From the NCBI GenBank assembly GCA_026708015.1, contig JAPOVT010000022.1, positions 1-64,000 of the forward strand: DNA of 64,000 nt, read 5' to 3'. This DNA comes from a bacterium (GTDB lineage Bacteria; Actinomycetota; Acidimicrobiia; Acidimicrobiales; Bin134). A program made the position numbers and the translations under genes. Under the pieces are notes generated by a model. The model was given only the letters and a program-made list of their open reading frames with translations, did no database searches and was not told the origin of the DNA. Position 1 is the stretch's first letter, and every line of letters starts with the position of its first letter. Shown here piece by piece: positions 25,500 through 34,473 of this stretch.

Positions 25500-25763
25500 C
25501 ATTTGGAGGCATCCGCGTCAGCGGGCTTCGCCGCGTTTCTCGAATATGCCTGGGTTGGGGCGGCTGGGGTCGGGTTTTGGAAGGTGCCCACTGCCTTCGC
25601 CCACTTCCCCGGAGACGGCATCCGGCCGGCCCGGCCCTGGGTGGAGTACTGGTACAACATCGCCCGCTGGACCGAGATGCCCAGCGGCGGCCACTTCGCC
25701 TCCCTCGAAGCCCCCGAGCTGTACGTCGAAGACGTGGTCGACTACTTCGCCGGGCTGGGCTAG
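25500..25763 (+). pseudogene. C-terminal remnant of an epoxide hydrolase / alpha-beta hydrolase
   Basis: The open frame ending at 25763 carries only the last quarter of an epoxide hydrolase-like fold. VPTAFAHFPGDGI, YNIARWTEMPSGGHFASLE (containing the catalytic His of GGHFA) and ELYVEDVVDYF are the familiar C-terminal blocks of these enzymes. The nucleophile, lid and oxyanion regions are absent, and no start with a ribosome binding site is seen. The sequence before it does not look like the family. Read as a truncated leftover. Confidence 0.65.
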
Positions 25764-25778
25764 CGGCTCTCCCCGCGG

Positions 25779-26159
25779 TCACCGGCGGGGGTCGAGGATT
25801 TCCACGTCGTAGGAGGAGAGCAAGCGGTCGGCAGTTACCAGGGTGAGTCGTTCAGCCTGTGCTTGGGCCACGAGCATCCGGTCGAACGAGTCTTGGTGGT
25901 GCAGTGGCAGCGCCGCGGCCCGCTCGGCGTGGGCAACAGTTATAGGAAGTTCGACGAACCCGTTGGCGATGAGATCTGGTACCAGGATGTCGGGGTAGTC
26001 GAGCTTCCCTTTCGACCGTTTGATGCCCAATTCCCACAGCGTTGAAGCTGAGTAAAACACCTCTCTGGCCGACTTGATGATCGCTTCGCTTCGCCCTTTG
26101 GGCGGGGTGATGTCGCCAGCAATCCAGAGCACGACATGGCTGTCGAGCAACAACCTCAC
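25779..26159 (-). CDS. PIN-domain toxin (VapC-like)
   Basis: 126 residues. The first acidic residue of the PIN active site is in RLLLDSHVVLW, followed by a Ser-Thr-x-x-E segment (YSASTLWELGIK) and the distal DSFDRMLVAQA...TLVTADRLL block. This arrangement is that of the VapC group of endoribonucleases, which are released when the antitoxin is degraded. The start overlaps the stop of the upstream antitoxin gene by four bases, the usual coupling. Confidence 0.85.
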   Translation of the reverse strand: MRLLLDSHVVLWIAGDITPPKGRSEAIIKSAREVFYSASTLWELGIKRSKGKLDYPDILVPDLIANGFVELPITVAHAERAAALPLHHQDSFDRMLVAQAQAERLTLVTADRLLSSYDVEILDPRR

Positions 26160-26422
26160 GGTTGGTAGAGGTCTCGTTCCGCAGACTCTTCGAACATGGC
26201 GACTATCTCGGGATCGGAACTGACGATGTCGTCCTCATAGATGTGGATCTGGCCTTCCAGGAAACCGAATTTCCGCTCCGGCGGTTTCGGGGGCCATGGG
26301 ATTAGCTTGGCCACTGGTTGCCCGGCGCGGGCAACGATAACGTCGGTGCCCGCCTCGACTTCCCGGAGCAACTCCGACAAACGGCTCTTCGCAGCATGAA
26401 TGTTCACCGTCAAAGTGGTCAT
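26156..26422 (-). CDS. Phd/YefM-family antitoxin
   Basis: 88 residues. The N-terminal DNA-binding part VNIHAAKSRLSELLREVEAG and VIVARAGQPVAKLIP are the standard signature of the Phd/YefM antitoxins that pair with PIN toxins. The C-terminal acidic tail would wrap the toxin. First gene of the pair; by family analogy it represses its own promoter, which lies in the AT-rich ~100 bp shared with the DUF35 gene on the other strand. Confidence 0.85.
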   Translation of the reverse strand: MTTLTVNIHAAKSRLSELLREVEAGTDVIVARAGQPVAKLIPWPPKPPERKFGFLEGQIHIYEDDIVSSDPEIVAMFEESAERDLYQP

Positions 26423-26519
26423 TGAGCTAGCTTAGCCCGACTTAGTTTACTTTCCTATCCTCATTAACTACTCCGGTCTGCTTTGGGAGCGGCAACGGGG
26501 GTGTGGTGAACTTGCCGCC

Positions 26520-27515
26520 GTGCCCCAGTTGCATGACGTTGACTACACCCTTGAGTACCCCTATACCCGCACCACGGGACCGGTCATCGGTCCGTTTCTG
26601 ACCGGACTGCGCGACGGCCGCATTCTCGGCCAGCGGTGCGGCGACCGGGTGCTGTGCCCGCCCATGGAGTTCGATCCGGACACCTTCGCCACCCTGGCGC
26701 CCGACCTCGTGGAGGTCGGCCCCGGTGGGGTGGTGGAAAACTGGACCTGGGTGGCCGAGCCCTCGGCCAAGCACCCCTTCGACCGGCCCTTCGGCTTTGC
26801 CTTCATCAAGCTGGACGGGGCCGACACCGCCCTGGTCCATGCGGTGGACACCGGCGGCGATCCCGAGGCCATCAGCACCGGCATGAGAGTGCAGGCCCAG
26901 TTTCGGGAGGAGCGCCACGGATCGGTTGCCGACGTGTACTTCGTACCCGAGGCCGATGCTGCCCAACAGGTGATCGAGCCGGGCGACGAGCCGGTGACCA
27001 TCACCGAGCACCTAATCAGCCTGCGGATCAACGAGCCGCTGTATCCCCACCGGGCCCGGTTCGCCCAGGGACTGCTGGACGGCAAGATCATCGGCCAGCG
27101 CAGCCCGGTCACCGGCAAGGTGTACGTGCCCGGTCGGGGATACGACAACATGTCCCGGGTGCTGATGAGCGAGGCCGACGAGGTGGAAGTGTCCGACATC
27201 GGTACCGTGGTGGCGTTCACCGAACTGAACCCGGTTCAGTACTACGGCCAGACCGAGACCGAGCCCTATGTGCGGTGCTCGATCTTGTTCGACGGGACCG
27301 ACCAGCCGGTGATCGGCATCGACATCCGCGACATGACGGTGGACGAGATGCGGGTGGGGATGAGGATGCGCTGCATCTGGCGCGACCCCGAGGAGAGGTC
27401 GGTGGAGGACATCGACAACCGCTACGGCAACATCCCCGAAGCGGTGTACGCCCGGTTCGAGCCCACCGGCGAACCCGACGTGCCCGCCGACGAGCTCAAG
27501 GAGCACTCATGGTAA
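26520..27515 (+). CDS. DUF35 OB-fold/zinc-ribbon protein, two tandem domains
   Basis: 331 residues with GTG start. Two DUF35 units lie side by side. The first (about 15-150) has a half zinc ribbon GQRCGDRVLCPP and the OB-fold motif GPGGVVENWTWV. The second (about 165-315) has GQRSPVTGKVYVPGRGY, where the Cys residues are gone, and SDIGTVVAFTELN. DUF35 proteins are obligate partners of thiolase-like enzymes; in actinobacterial steroid side-chain degradation such a pair (Ltp2 with the DUF35 part of ChsH2) forms a retro-aldolase. The stop overlaps the following thiolase start by seven bases, supporting a complex. Confidence 0.78.
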   Translation: MPQLHDVDYTLEYPYTRTTGPVIGPFLTGLRDGRILGQRCGDRVLCPPMEFDPDTFATLAPDLVEVGPGGVVENWTWVAEPSAKHPFDRPFGFAFIKLDGADTALVHAVDTGGDPEAISTGMRVQAQFREERHGSVADVYFVPEADAAQQVIEPGDEPVTITEHLISLRINEPLYPHRARFAQGLLDGKIIGQRSPVTGKVYVPGRGYDNMSRVLMSEADEVEVSDIGTVVAFTELNPVQYYGQTETEPYVRCSILFDGTDQPVIGIDIRDMTVDEMRVGMRMRCIWRDPEERSVEDIDNRYGNIPEAVYARFEPTGEPDVPADELKEHSW

Positions 27516-28576
27516 GCCTGGCCGAAGACGTAGCCATCGTCGCATTCGAGCAAACCCCATCCCACGCCCATTTCAACGACAGCGAGCCGGCCATGATCAT
27601 GCCGTGCGTCAACTCGGTGATCGAGCAGGTGGGTATGGACCGCCACGACATCGACTTCACCATCGCCGGGAGCTGCGACTACCTGTCGGGGATGCCGTTC
27701 GCCTTCGTTATGAACATCGACGCGGTGGGGGCGTGGCCGCCGGTGTATGAGAGCCATGTGGAGATGGACGGCGCTTGGGCCCTGTTCGAGGGCTTTGTGC
27801 GGCTCCAGTCGGGCGATATCGACACCGTGCTGGTGTCGGGCTCGGGCAAGTGCTCGCCGGGCAGCTACCGGGAGGGGTTCTCCCTCCAAACCGACCCCTA
27901 TGTCCATGCCCCTATTGGTTTGGACCCCCGGACTCAGGCCGGGTTCCAGGCCCAGGCCCTCATTGCCGCGGGCAAGGCCACCGAGCGGGACTTCGCCGAG
28001 GTGGTGGCCCGCAGCCACGCCAACGCCAAGGCCAACCCCTACGCGCAGCTCAGCGGTGACCTGTCGGTGGATGACCTGTTGGCCGAGCCCTACGTGCAGC
28101 AGCCGCTGCGCCGCCTCGACTGCCCGCCGACCAGCGATGGGGCCGCGGCCATGATCATCGCCCGGGCCGACAGGGCTCGGGAGCTGTGTGACAACCCGGT
28201 GTGGATCAGGGCCATCGACCACCGCATCGATTCGCACCATCCCACTCTGCGAGACCTCACCGACTCCCCGTCGGTGCGCATCGCCGCTGAGCGGGTGGGA
28301 CTCCACGACGGACCGGTGGACATCGCCGAACTGACCGTGACTTACAGCCCCGAGGAGATCATCTTGCGGGATGCCCTCGGGCTCAACGGCGAGACCTCGG
28401 TGAACCCGTCGGGCGGGCCGCTTACCGGCAGCCCGTTCATGGCCGTGGGCCTCACCCGGGTGATCGAGCTGGCCCGGGCCATCCGCAACGGCGATGGCGG
28501 TCGAGGCGTGGCCCACGCATCCAGCGGGCCGGCGCTCCAACAGAACCTGCTCTGCGTCTTGGAAGGAGACAGCTGA
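27509..28576 (+). CDS. Thiolase-like protein (SCP-x/lipid-transfer type), first copy
   Basis: 355 residues; ATG overlapping the DUF35 stop is the natural start. The thiolase fold is visible in PTSDGAAAMIIA and in NPSGGPLTGSPFMAVGLTRVIEL. The N-terminal nucleophilic Cys of true thiolases is absent: the equivalent helix reads ESHVEMDGAWALFEG. NPSGG stands where biosynthetic thiolases have N-x-x-GG, without the following Gly-His-Pro. The C-terminal Cys block is HASSGPALQ. These changes are characteristic of lipid-transfer/aldolase-type thiolases rather than acetyl-CoA acetyltransferases. Probably works with the DUF35 protein. Confidence 0.78.
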   Translation: MVSLAEDVAIVAFEQTPSHAHFNDSEPAMIMPCVNSVIEQVGMDRHDIDFTIAGSCDYLSGMPFAFVMNIDAVGAWPPVYESHVEMDGAWALFEGFVRLQSGDIDTVLVSGSGKCSPGSYREGFSLQTDPYVHAPIGLDPRTQAGFQAQALIAAGKATERDFAEVVARSHANAKANPYAQLSGDLSVDDLLAEPYVQQPLRRLDCPPTSDGAAAMIIARADRARELCDNPVWIRAIDHRIDSHHPTLRDLTDSPSVRIAAERVGLHDGPVDIAELTVTYSPEEIILRDALGLNGETSVNPSGGPLTGSPFMAVGLTRVIELARAIRNGDGGRGVAHASSGPALQQNLLCVLEGDS

Positions 28577-28622
28577 TGTTCTTGAGGAAAACGCAGGGTC
28601 AGAGCACAGAGAGGACGAGCTA

Positions 28623-29780
28623 ATGGCCCCTCGACCGTGTGCTGTGCTGGGAATCGGCCAGACCAAGTACAAGCGGCGCCGCGACGACGTGACCTTGGAC
28701 GGCTTGGTGCGAGAGGCGACTCTTCGGGCCCTGGAGGACGCCGGGGCCACCTTCGACGACATCGATGCCATCGTGATCGGCAAGGCCCCCGACGCCCTCG
28801 AAGGGGTGATGATGCCGCTGCTGAGCCTGTGCGACGCCCTAGGCGCCATCGGCAAGCCCATTCACCGGGTACACACTGCCGGGTCGGTGGGGGCGTCCAC
28901 CTCCATCTCGGCGGTGAACCTGGTGGAGTCGGGCATGTACGACACCGTGTTGACCGTGGCCTACGAGAAGCAGTCGGAGGGCAACGCCACCTGGGCGCTG
29001 TCGGGCGGCAAGAGCGGTGGCCAGGGTGCGGGCGGCACGTTCGCCCCGTGGATCCGCAATTACATCGCCCGGTCGCAAGCCCCCGAGCACATCGGTTGGA
29101 TGGTGGCGGTGAAGGACCGGCTCAACGCCCTCAAGAACGAGTACGCCCACCTGCACCTGCCCGACATCTCCGTTGAGAAGGTGCGGGAGTCGCCCATGCT
29201 GTGGGATCCGCTCCATTTTCTGGAGTCGTGCCCATCGTCGGACGGGGCCGCGGCCATGGTGCTGGGCAACGACGACATCGCCAAGAAGTCGGGCCGCCCG
29301 CCGGCGTGGGTCATCTCCCATGCCAAGCGCACCGAGTTCGGCCAGTTCCCCGGACGCGACACGGTGCGGCCCCAGGCCGGAGTGGAGTGCTCCGAGGCCT
29401 TGTATCGCAAGGCGGGCATCACCAATCCCCGGGAACAGATCGACTGCGCTGAGCTGTACGTGCCGTTCTCGTGGTACGAGCCCATGTGGCTGGAGGGGCA
29501 CCTCATCGCCGAAGAGGGCGAGGGGTGGAAGATGACCGACGCCGGCGACACCGAGTTAGGCGGGTCGTTCCCAGTCAACATGTCGGGCGGTGTGCTGTCA
29601 TCCAACCCCATCGGCGCGTCGGGCATGATCCGCTGCCTTGAAGCGGCCAATCAGGTGCGGGGCACCGCCGGCGAGTACCAGGTCCCTGGGGCAAAGATCT
29701 CCATCGGCCACGCCTACGGCGGCGCCGCCCAGTATTACGCCATGTGGATGGTGTCGTCTGAGCTGAATCCGGAGCTGTAG
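28623..29780 (+). CDS. Thiolase-like protein (SCP-x/lipid-transfer type), second copy
   Basis: 385 residues, start at the ATG of 28623 preceded by GAGAGGACGAG. Opens with ENP-free thiolase start CAVLGIGQTKYKRRRDD, typical of lipid-transfer thiolases, and continues with VIGKAPDALEG. The active-site Cys position reads HTAGSVGASTSISA, so no nucleophilic Cys. PSSDGAAAMVLGN and NMSGGVLSSNPIGASGMIR follow, and the end is GHAYGGAAQYYAMW. Together with the previous thiolase-like gene and DUF35 it forms a putative acyl-CoA retro-aldolase or thiolase complex. Two unequal thiolases may form a heteromer. Confidence 0.78.
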   Translation: MAPRPCAVLGIGQTKYKRRRDDVTLDGLVREATLRALEDAGATFDDIDAIVIGKAPDALEGVMMPLLSLCDALGAIGKPIHRVHTAGSVGASTSISAVNLVESGMYDTVLTVAYEKQSEGNATWALSGGKSGGQGAGGTFAPWIRNYIARSQAPEHIGWMVAVKDRLNALKNEYAHLHLPDISVEKVRESPMLWDPLHFLESCPSSDGAAAMVLGNDDIAKKSGRPPAWVISHAKRTEFGQFPGRDTVRPQAGVECSEALYRKAGITNPREQIDCAELYVPFSWYEPMWLEGHLIAEEGEGWKMTDAGDTELGGSFPVNMSGGVLSSNPIGASGMIRCLEAANQVRGTAGEYQVPGAKISIGHAYGGAAQYYAMWMVSSELNPEL

Positions 29781-29782
29781 TG

Positions 29783-30682
29783 ATGGCCGGTATCGCCGAG
29801 GGCCGGGTGGTGGTGATCACCGGAGCGGCCCGGGGGCTGGGCCGGGCCCACGCCCTGGAATTCGCCGCCGAGGGGGCCAGGGTGCTGGTGAACGATCTAG
29901 GAGTGGATCGCGACGGCTCGGGCGGCGCGTCGGGGCCGGCCCAGGAGGTGGTGGCCGAGATCCGGGCCATGGGGGGCGAAGCCGAGGCCAATGCGGCTGA
30001 TGTGGCCGACTGGGACCAGGCCGAGGCCATGATCGCTCAGGCTGTTGAGACGTGGGGCTCCATTGACACGCTGGTGTGCAACGCCGGTTTCTTGCGCGAC
30101 CGGATGCTGGCCAACATGAGCGAATCGGAGTGGGACGCCATCATGCGGGTCCACCTCAAGGGGCATTTCGCCCCCGCCCGCCACGCCGTGGCCCACTGGC
30201 GGGACCGGTCCAAGGCTGGCGAGATGGTGCAGGGGCGGGTGATAAACACCAGTTCCGGTGCCGGACTGCTGGGCTCGATCGGCCAGGGCAACTATGCCGC
30301 GGCCAAGGCCGGGGTGGCGGCGCTGACCATCCAGCAGGCCGCCGAGTGGGGCCGCTACGGGGTGATGGTGAACGCCATCGCCCCCGACGCCCGCACTCGC
30401 ATGACAGCGGGGATCATGTACGAAGAGGAGGCGCCCGAGGGCTGGGATGAGAAAGACCCGGCCAATGCCTCACCGCTGGTGGTGTGGCTGGGGTCGGACG
30501 CCTGCGACGTGACCGGACGGGTTTTCGAGATCGCCGGCGGGGCGCTCAACGTGTGTGACGGCTGGCAGCACGGGCATGTGGTGGATGTGGGGCGCAAGTT
30601 TGCTGCTGCTGAGGTGGGTGAAGCGGTGCAGGCTTCGATTGCCAGATCACCGGAGCCAGCCCCGGTTTACGGCACAAGCTAG
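29783..30682 (+). CDS. SDR-family (3R)-hydroxyacyl-CoA dehydrogenase-like protein
   Basis: 299 residues. ATG at 29783 has GGAG eight bases before it; a GTG directly upstream in frame is an alternative. TGAARGLGRAHALEFAAEGA is the cofactor-binding loop with the extended NDLG turn seen in peroxisomal multifunctional enzyme-like SDRs. Catalytic Ser in NTSSGAGLLGS and Tyr-x-x-x-Lys as YAAAK. Context (DUF35, thiolases, acyl-CoA dehydrogenase) supports a beta-oxidation-like step on a CoA thioester. Its last four bases overlap the convergent acyl-CoA dehydrogenase gene. Confidence 0.8.
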   Translation: MAGIAEGRVVVITGAARGLGRAHALEFAAEGARVLVNDLGVDRDGSGGASGPAQEVVAEIRAMGGEAEANAADVADWDQAEAMIAQAVETWGSIDTLVCNAGFLRDRMLANMSESEWDAIMRVHLKGHFAPARHAVAHWRDRSKAGEMVQGRVINTSSGAGLLGSIGQGNYAAAKAGVAALTIQQAAEWGRYGVMVNAIAPDARTRMTAGIMYEEEAPEGWDEKDPANASPLVVWLGSDACDVTGRVFEIAGGALNVCDGWQHGHVVDVGRKFAAAEVGEAVQASIARSPEPAPVYGTS

Positions 30683-31902
30683 CTGGGGATTTCCCGGAAC
30701 GGGACGCCTTTGTCCACCCGGATGTCGGGGGGCAGGCCCAGCACCTTCTCACCGATGGTGTTGCGCTGGATGTTGTCGGTTCCGCCGCCGATGCGCGACG
30801 CCCACTGACCTAAGAATTCGTACTGCCAGCGCCCCTCGTCTCGGGCGCTGTCGCCGTGGAGCATCCCGGACGCGCCGTTCATGGCCATCACCAAGTCGCC
30901 CATCTCCCCGAAGTGCAGGGAGATGGCCAGCTTCATGGTGGAGCTCTCCGGTCCGGGCAGCTCGCCTCGGCTGGCCGCAGTGCGCACCCGGTATCCCTGG
31001 TACTTGAGGATCTCCATTCGGGTGTAGGTCTTGGCCAGTTCTTGGCGGATCACCGGGTCGTGGTCGGTGCCGGTCTGCTGGGCCAGCTTCACCAACTCCT
31101 TGAAGCGGGTCCGGGCATTGGATCCCCCGATCAGGGCCCGCTCGTTGGACAAGGTGGTCATGATCGGGCCCCACCCAGCGTTGACCTCGCCGAGGATGTT
31201 TTCGTGGGGAACCCGCACATCCGACAGGAAGACCTCGTTGAAGTGGGCGGCACCGGTTATCTGGACCAGCGGGCGCACCTCGATACCGGGGGTGTTCATG
31301 TCCACCAGGAAATAGGTGATTCCCCGGTGCTTGGGCTGGTCGGGGTCGGTGCGGGTCAACAAGATGCCCCAGTCGCTGTATTGGGCGCCTGAGGTCCACA
31401 CCTTTTGGCCGTTGACCACCCACTCGTCGCCGTCACGCACTGCGGTGGTCCTCAGCCCGCCCAGGTCTGATCCGGCCACCGGCTCAGAGAACAGCTGGCA
31501 CCACACTTCTTCGCCCTTGAGCATGGCGGGCAGGAACCGCTCCTTTTGGGCGTCGGTGCCGTGGGCGATGATGGTCGGGCCGGTCATGCCGATGCCTACC
31601 GCGAACACTCCGGTGGCCGACACCCGCTTGGCCTCTTCCTCCTTGAATATGCCGTCGTGGATGCCGCTCAGGCCCCGGCCTCCGTATTCGACAGGCCAGG
31701 TGATGGAGCCCCATCCGCCGTCGTACTTGGTGCGCTGCCATCCCTTGCACCGGTTCACATAGGCGTTCTCAACCTCGGGGTCGGAAATGGTGATGGCCGT
31801 TTGATCGCGGGGGCCACCGCCATCAAGGGGGATGTTGGCATCCAACCACTCCACGCACTCGGCCCGGAAGGCGGCTTCCTGGGGTGTCTCGTCGAAATCC
31901 AT
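30679..31902 (-). CDS. Acyl-CoA dehydrogenase
   Basis: 407-residue flavoprotein. It starts MDFDETPQEAAFRAECVEWL, contains FSEPVAGSDLGGLRT (substrate/FAD loop), WVVNGQKVWTSGA and GGTDNIQRNTIGEKVLG at the C-terminus. The typical C-terminal catalytic Glu region reads SRIGGGTDNIQ, the variant found in FadE enzymes for sterol and other bulky acyl chains. Oxidises an acyl-CoA to the 2-enoyl-CoA. Convergent with the SDR gene and likely part of the same pathway. Confidence 0.85.
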   Translation of the reverse strand: MDFDETPQEAAFRAECVEWLDANIPLDGGGPRDQTAITISDPEVENAYVNRCKGWQRTKYDGGWGSITWPVEYGGRGLSGIHDGIFKEEEAKRVSATGVFAVGIGMTGPTIIAHGTDAQKERFLPAMLKGEEVWCQLFSEPVAGSDLGGLRTTAVRDGDEWVVNGQKVWTSGAQYSDWGILLTRTDPDQPKHRGITYFLVDMNTPGIEVRPLVQITGAAHFNEVFLSDVRVPHENILGEVNAGWGPIMTTLSNERALIGGSNARTRFKELVKLAQQTGTDHDPVIRQELAKTYTRMEILKYQGYRVRTAASRGELPGPESSTMKLAISLHFGEMGDLVMAMNGASGMLHGDSARDEGRWQYEFLGQWASRIGGGTDNIQRNTIGEKVLGLPPDIRVDKGVPFREIPS

Positions 31903-32007
31903 GCCGCGTTGATGGTAGCCAGAGGGCTTCCGGCAGTCCCTACCGGACGGCAGGGCGGAGAGCGCGTCTTTGCCTCCATTCGGGGTTGGAGGATGGCGAG
32001 TGGTTCA

Positions 32008-33150
32008 ATGATGGCCGTGAAATTCTCCATGATCTTCGAAGCCCAGATGGCCGATCCGTCACGGGAGACCGAGCAGCAGGTCATCCGCGACTGCGTGGAC
32101 CAGGCGGTGTTGGCCGAGGAGGTGGGCTTCGACCGGATCTGGGCGGTCGAGCATCACTGCCTGAAGTGGTACGCCCACATGAGCGCCCCGGAGATCTTCT
32201 TGACCTGGGTGGCGGCCCGCACGTCCCGGATTCGCATCGGCCACGGGGTGGTGTGCATGCCGTTCGGCTACAACCACCCGCTGCGGGTGGCGGAGCGCAT
32301 CGCCATGCTTGACGTGCTGTCGGGCGGGCGGCTGGATGTGGGCGCCGGCCGGGGGGCCACCCTCCAGGAGATGTCGGCATTCGGGGTCAAGCCCGAGGAC
32401 ACCTACGCCCAGGTGGAGGAGTCGCTGCGGATCATCTCCAACTGCTGGCGCGACGACGAGTTCGAATGGGACGGATTGCTGGACATCTCGCCCCACCCGA
32501 TCTTGCCCCGACCGGTGCAAGACCCCCATCCGCCGCTGTATTTGGCCTGCACCAAGGTAGACACGGTGAAGCTGGCCGCCGATCTGGGCATCGGAGCGCT
32601 GGTGCTGGGGTTCGCCGGGGCCGACGAGATCCGGCTGATGAAGGAGACCTACGACGAGGCCATCGCCACTCGCACCGGCGAGCGATTCGTGAGCGACCAT
32701 CCCAACGACTGGTTCTCGGCGCTGTGCCCCACCACGATCCTCGACGACCGGGACGAGGCGTTCCGCATCGGAGCCCGGGGCCAGCGATTCTTCGCCGAGG
32801 CCATCATGCACTGGAACCTGGGCACGCCCCCACCCCGGGCCGGATCAGAAGACGAGGACACCGCGGCAGCCATCGACGAGGCGGTGGGCAACGTCCACGC
32901 CAAGATCAGCGAGATGAACATCCCGCTCAGCCCCAACGCCACCAGCACCTTCAATGTCGAGCACGCCTACGGAGACTACGAAGACGCCATCCGCTACGTG
33001 AGCGAGCTGGAGGCCGTCGGCTGCGACGAGATCATGTGCATGATCCAGATGGGCACCATCCCCCAAGAGGTCATGCTCGAGACCATCCGTCAATTCGGAC
33101 ACCACGTGATTCCGCACTTCCGGGCCAAAGAGTCCGCTCTTGTTGGCTGA
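32008..33150 (+). CDS. LLM-class flavin/F420-type oxidoreductase
   Basis: 380 residues. The family features are KFSMIFEAQ, AEEVGFDRIWAVEHHCLKW, RTSRIRIGHGVVCMPFGYNH and GGRLDVGAGRG. It resembles bacterial luciferase-like monooxygenases of the alkanal/limonene type. Start uncertain: ATGs at 31993, 32008 and 32011 are in frame; the GGAGG before 31993 is too close to be used for it. Lies divergent from the acyl-CoA dehydrogenase gene, in the CoA-catabolic neighbourhood. Confidence 0.75.
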   Translation: MMAVKFSMIFEAQMADPSRETEQQVIRDCVDQAVLAEEVGFDRIWAVEHHCLKWYAHMSAPEIFLTWVAARTSRIRIGHGVVCMPFGYNHPLRVAERIAMLDVLSGGRLDVGAGRGATLQEMSAFGVKPEDTYAQVEESLRIISNCWRDDEFEWDGLLDISPHPILPRPVQDPHPPLYLACTKVDTVKLAADLGIGALVLGFAGADEIRLMKETYDEAIATRTGERFVSDHPNDWFSALCPTTILDDRDEAFRIGARGQRFFAEAIMHWNLGTPPPRAGSEDEDTAAAIDEAVGNVHAKISEMNIPLSPNATSTFNVEHAYGDYEDAIRYVSELEAVGCDEIMCMIQMGTIPQEVMLETIRQFGHHVIPHFRAKESALVG

Positions 33151-33212
33151 CATATACTGAAAATATCTAATTTACTTCTTTATTCGGTGAGTCTTGTTGA
33201 TATCATCGTCCC

Positions 33213-34265
33213 ATGGCGACCCTCGTTGTCAACAGAGCGCCGACGCTCAATGATGCTGCCCTTGCTGCTGAGGCGATAGCTGAGCATGATCCGCACATTG
33301 TGCGTGTCGTGGTGTTCGGTTCAGTCGCCAAGCGGACTCAGAAGCCCGGTTCCGACATCGACATCATTGTTGTCTCCGGCTCGCATAACTCTCGGGACGA
33401 TGATCGCAGCGCGGCGAAGTTCGCCCTGCGCCAAGCTGCTGAGGCCGCATGCGGGGTCAAATGCGAGGTGATCCTCGCCACCATCGGCGAATGGGAGTGG
33501 AGCCTGGAGCATGCCCGTTCTTCCGTATTCGGAGAAGCACACGCCCACGGCATCACTCTGGTTGAGCGCCCCTGCCTTCTTCCGGCACCAAGTGCCGAGG
33601 AGACTGTCATGTCGAGAGACGACTGGGGCCTCGCCTTGCAAGATCTGGAAGGGGCTCACCGCAAGAATCAGGAGCTGGTTCGAATTCTCAAATCCATCCC
33701 CGGCGAAGCAGGCGAAGGGGCGTGGTCTGCCGCCGATCGTGATTATGCCTATGAGTCTGCGCTCGAATCCGCCCACATGAGCATCGAGAAGTGCCTGACC
33801 GCGCTTGGTCGGCTCCATCTCCGCCGATACCTCGACAACACCCACAACATCGACATCATGGCCGGCAAGCTCCGTCCCACCCCGTCGGGCCCGTTCGTCG
33901 ATGCTGTCCTCGACACGCTCGATACCGCTGAGGAAGACGGTTCTCATACCAACTGGAGGTTCGCCCCCTATCTGGGGCAGTCGGATTCGTTCCAGCAGAT
34001 GATCACCCCCGAGAACACCGCCGCCCACATACGCGCCGCCGCCAACCTCATCGAGCACGCTCTGGCCGCAATCGCCAATTCCGCCCTGCGCCCCATCCCC
34101 ATCCCCACCGACGCCGCCGCCGTCCTCAACCGCTGCGCCGAGCCCATCGACTACCTCCGCCACCACGCCACCGCCCACTACCTCCAAACCGGGGCCATGC
34201 CACCGCCCGACCGAAGAGGTCTTCGAGCGGATCGAAGGCCAGAGTTTGGGAAGGATCTCCAGTGA
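33213..34265 (+). CDS. MNT nucleotidyltransferase fused to a HEPN-like domain
   Basis: 350 residues. The N-terminal part (about 20-115) is a minimal nucleotidyltransferase with the full GS...DxD signature: FGSVAKRTQKPGSDIDIIV (G36/S37, D48/D50). The rest (about 130-335) is helical and carries two R-x5-H patterns, RYLDNTH (about 205) and RHHATAH near the end, which fit the R-x4-6-H RNase motif of HEPN domains. In most HEPN-MNT toxin-antitoxin pairs these are two genes; here they seem fused, or the HEPN resemblance is accidental. A TATCAT box six bases before the ATG suggests a leaderless transcript. The C-terminus may be altered by a frameshift (see findings). Confidence 0.6.
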   Translation: MATLVVNRAPTLNDAALAAEAIAEHDPHIVRVVVFGSVAKRTQKPGSDIDIIVVSGSHNSRDDDRSAAKFALRQAAEAACGVKCEVILATIGEWEWSLEHARSSVFGEAHAHGITLVERPCLLPAPSAEETVMSRDDWGLALQDLEGAHRKNQELVRILKSIPGEAGEGAWSAADRDYAYESALESAHMSIEKCLTALGRLHLRRYLDNTHNIDIMAGKLRPTPSGPFVDAVLDTLDTAEEDGSHTNWRFAPYLGQSDSFQQMITPENTAAHIRAAANLIEHALAAIANSALRPIPIPTDAAAVLNRCAEPIDYLRHHATAHYLQTGAMPPPDRRGLRADRRPEFGKDLQ

Positions 34266-34473
34266 AGATGTAGTAGCAGCGCTCGACGCCGAGCGTGCTC
34301 GTCGCTGACATTTCTGCGGGTTGAGCGGTTTGTGGGTAAGGCGAGCAGGAAGACTCGTCAAGGCACGAGTTCGAAGCTCTCACCAGCCAGCACGCCATTT
34401 CCCACCTCCGTGCCAAAGAGAAAGCGGCGGTATCGGGGTAGGTTCTTGTTTTGGTGCCTGGTACGATCTTGGC

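Noticed and set aside
27422-28861. 479-residue open frame on the minus strand opposite the first thiolase
   Set aside because: It is a high-GC antisense shadow; the plus strand has continuous thiolase homology, coupled starts and family motifs.
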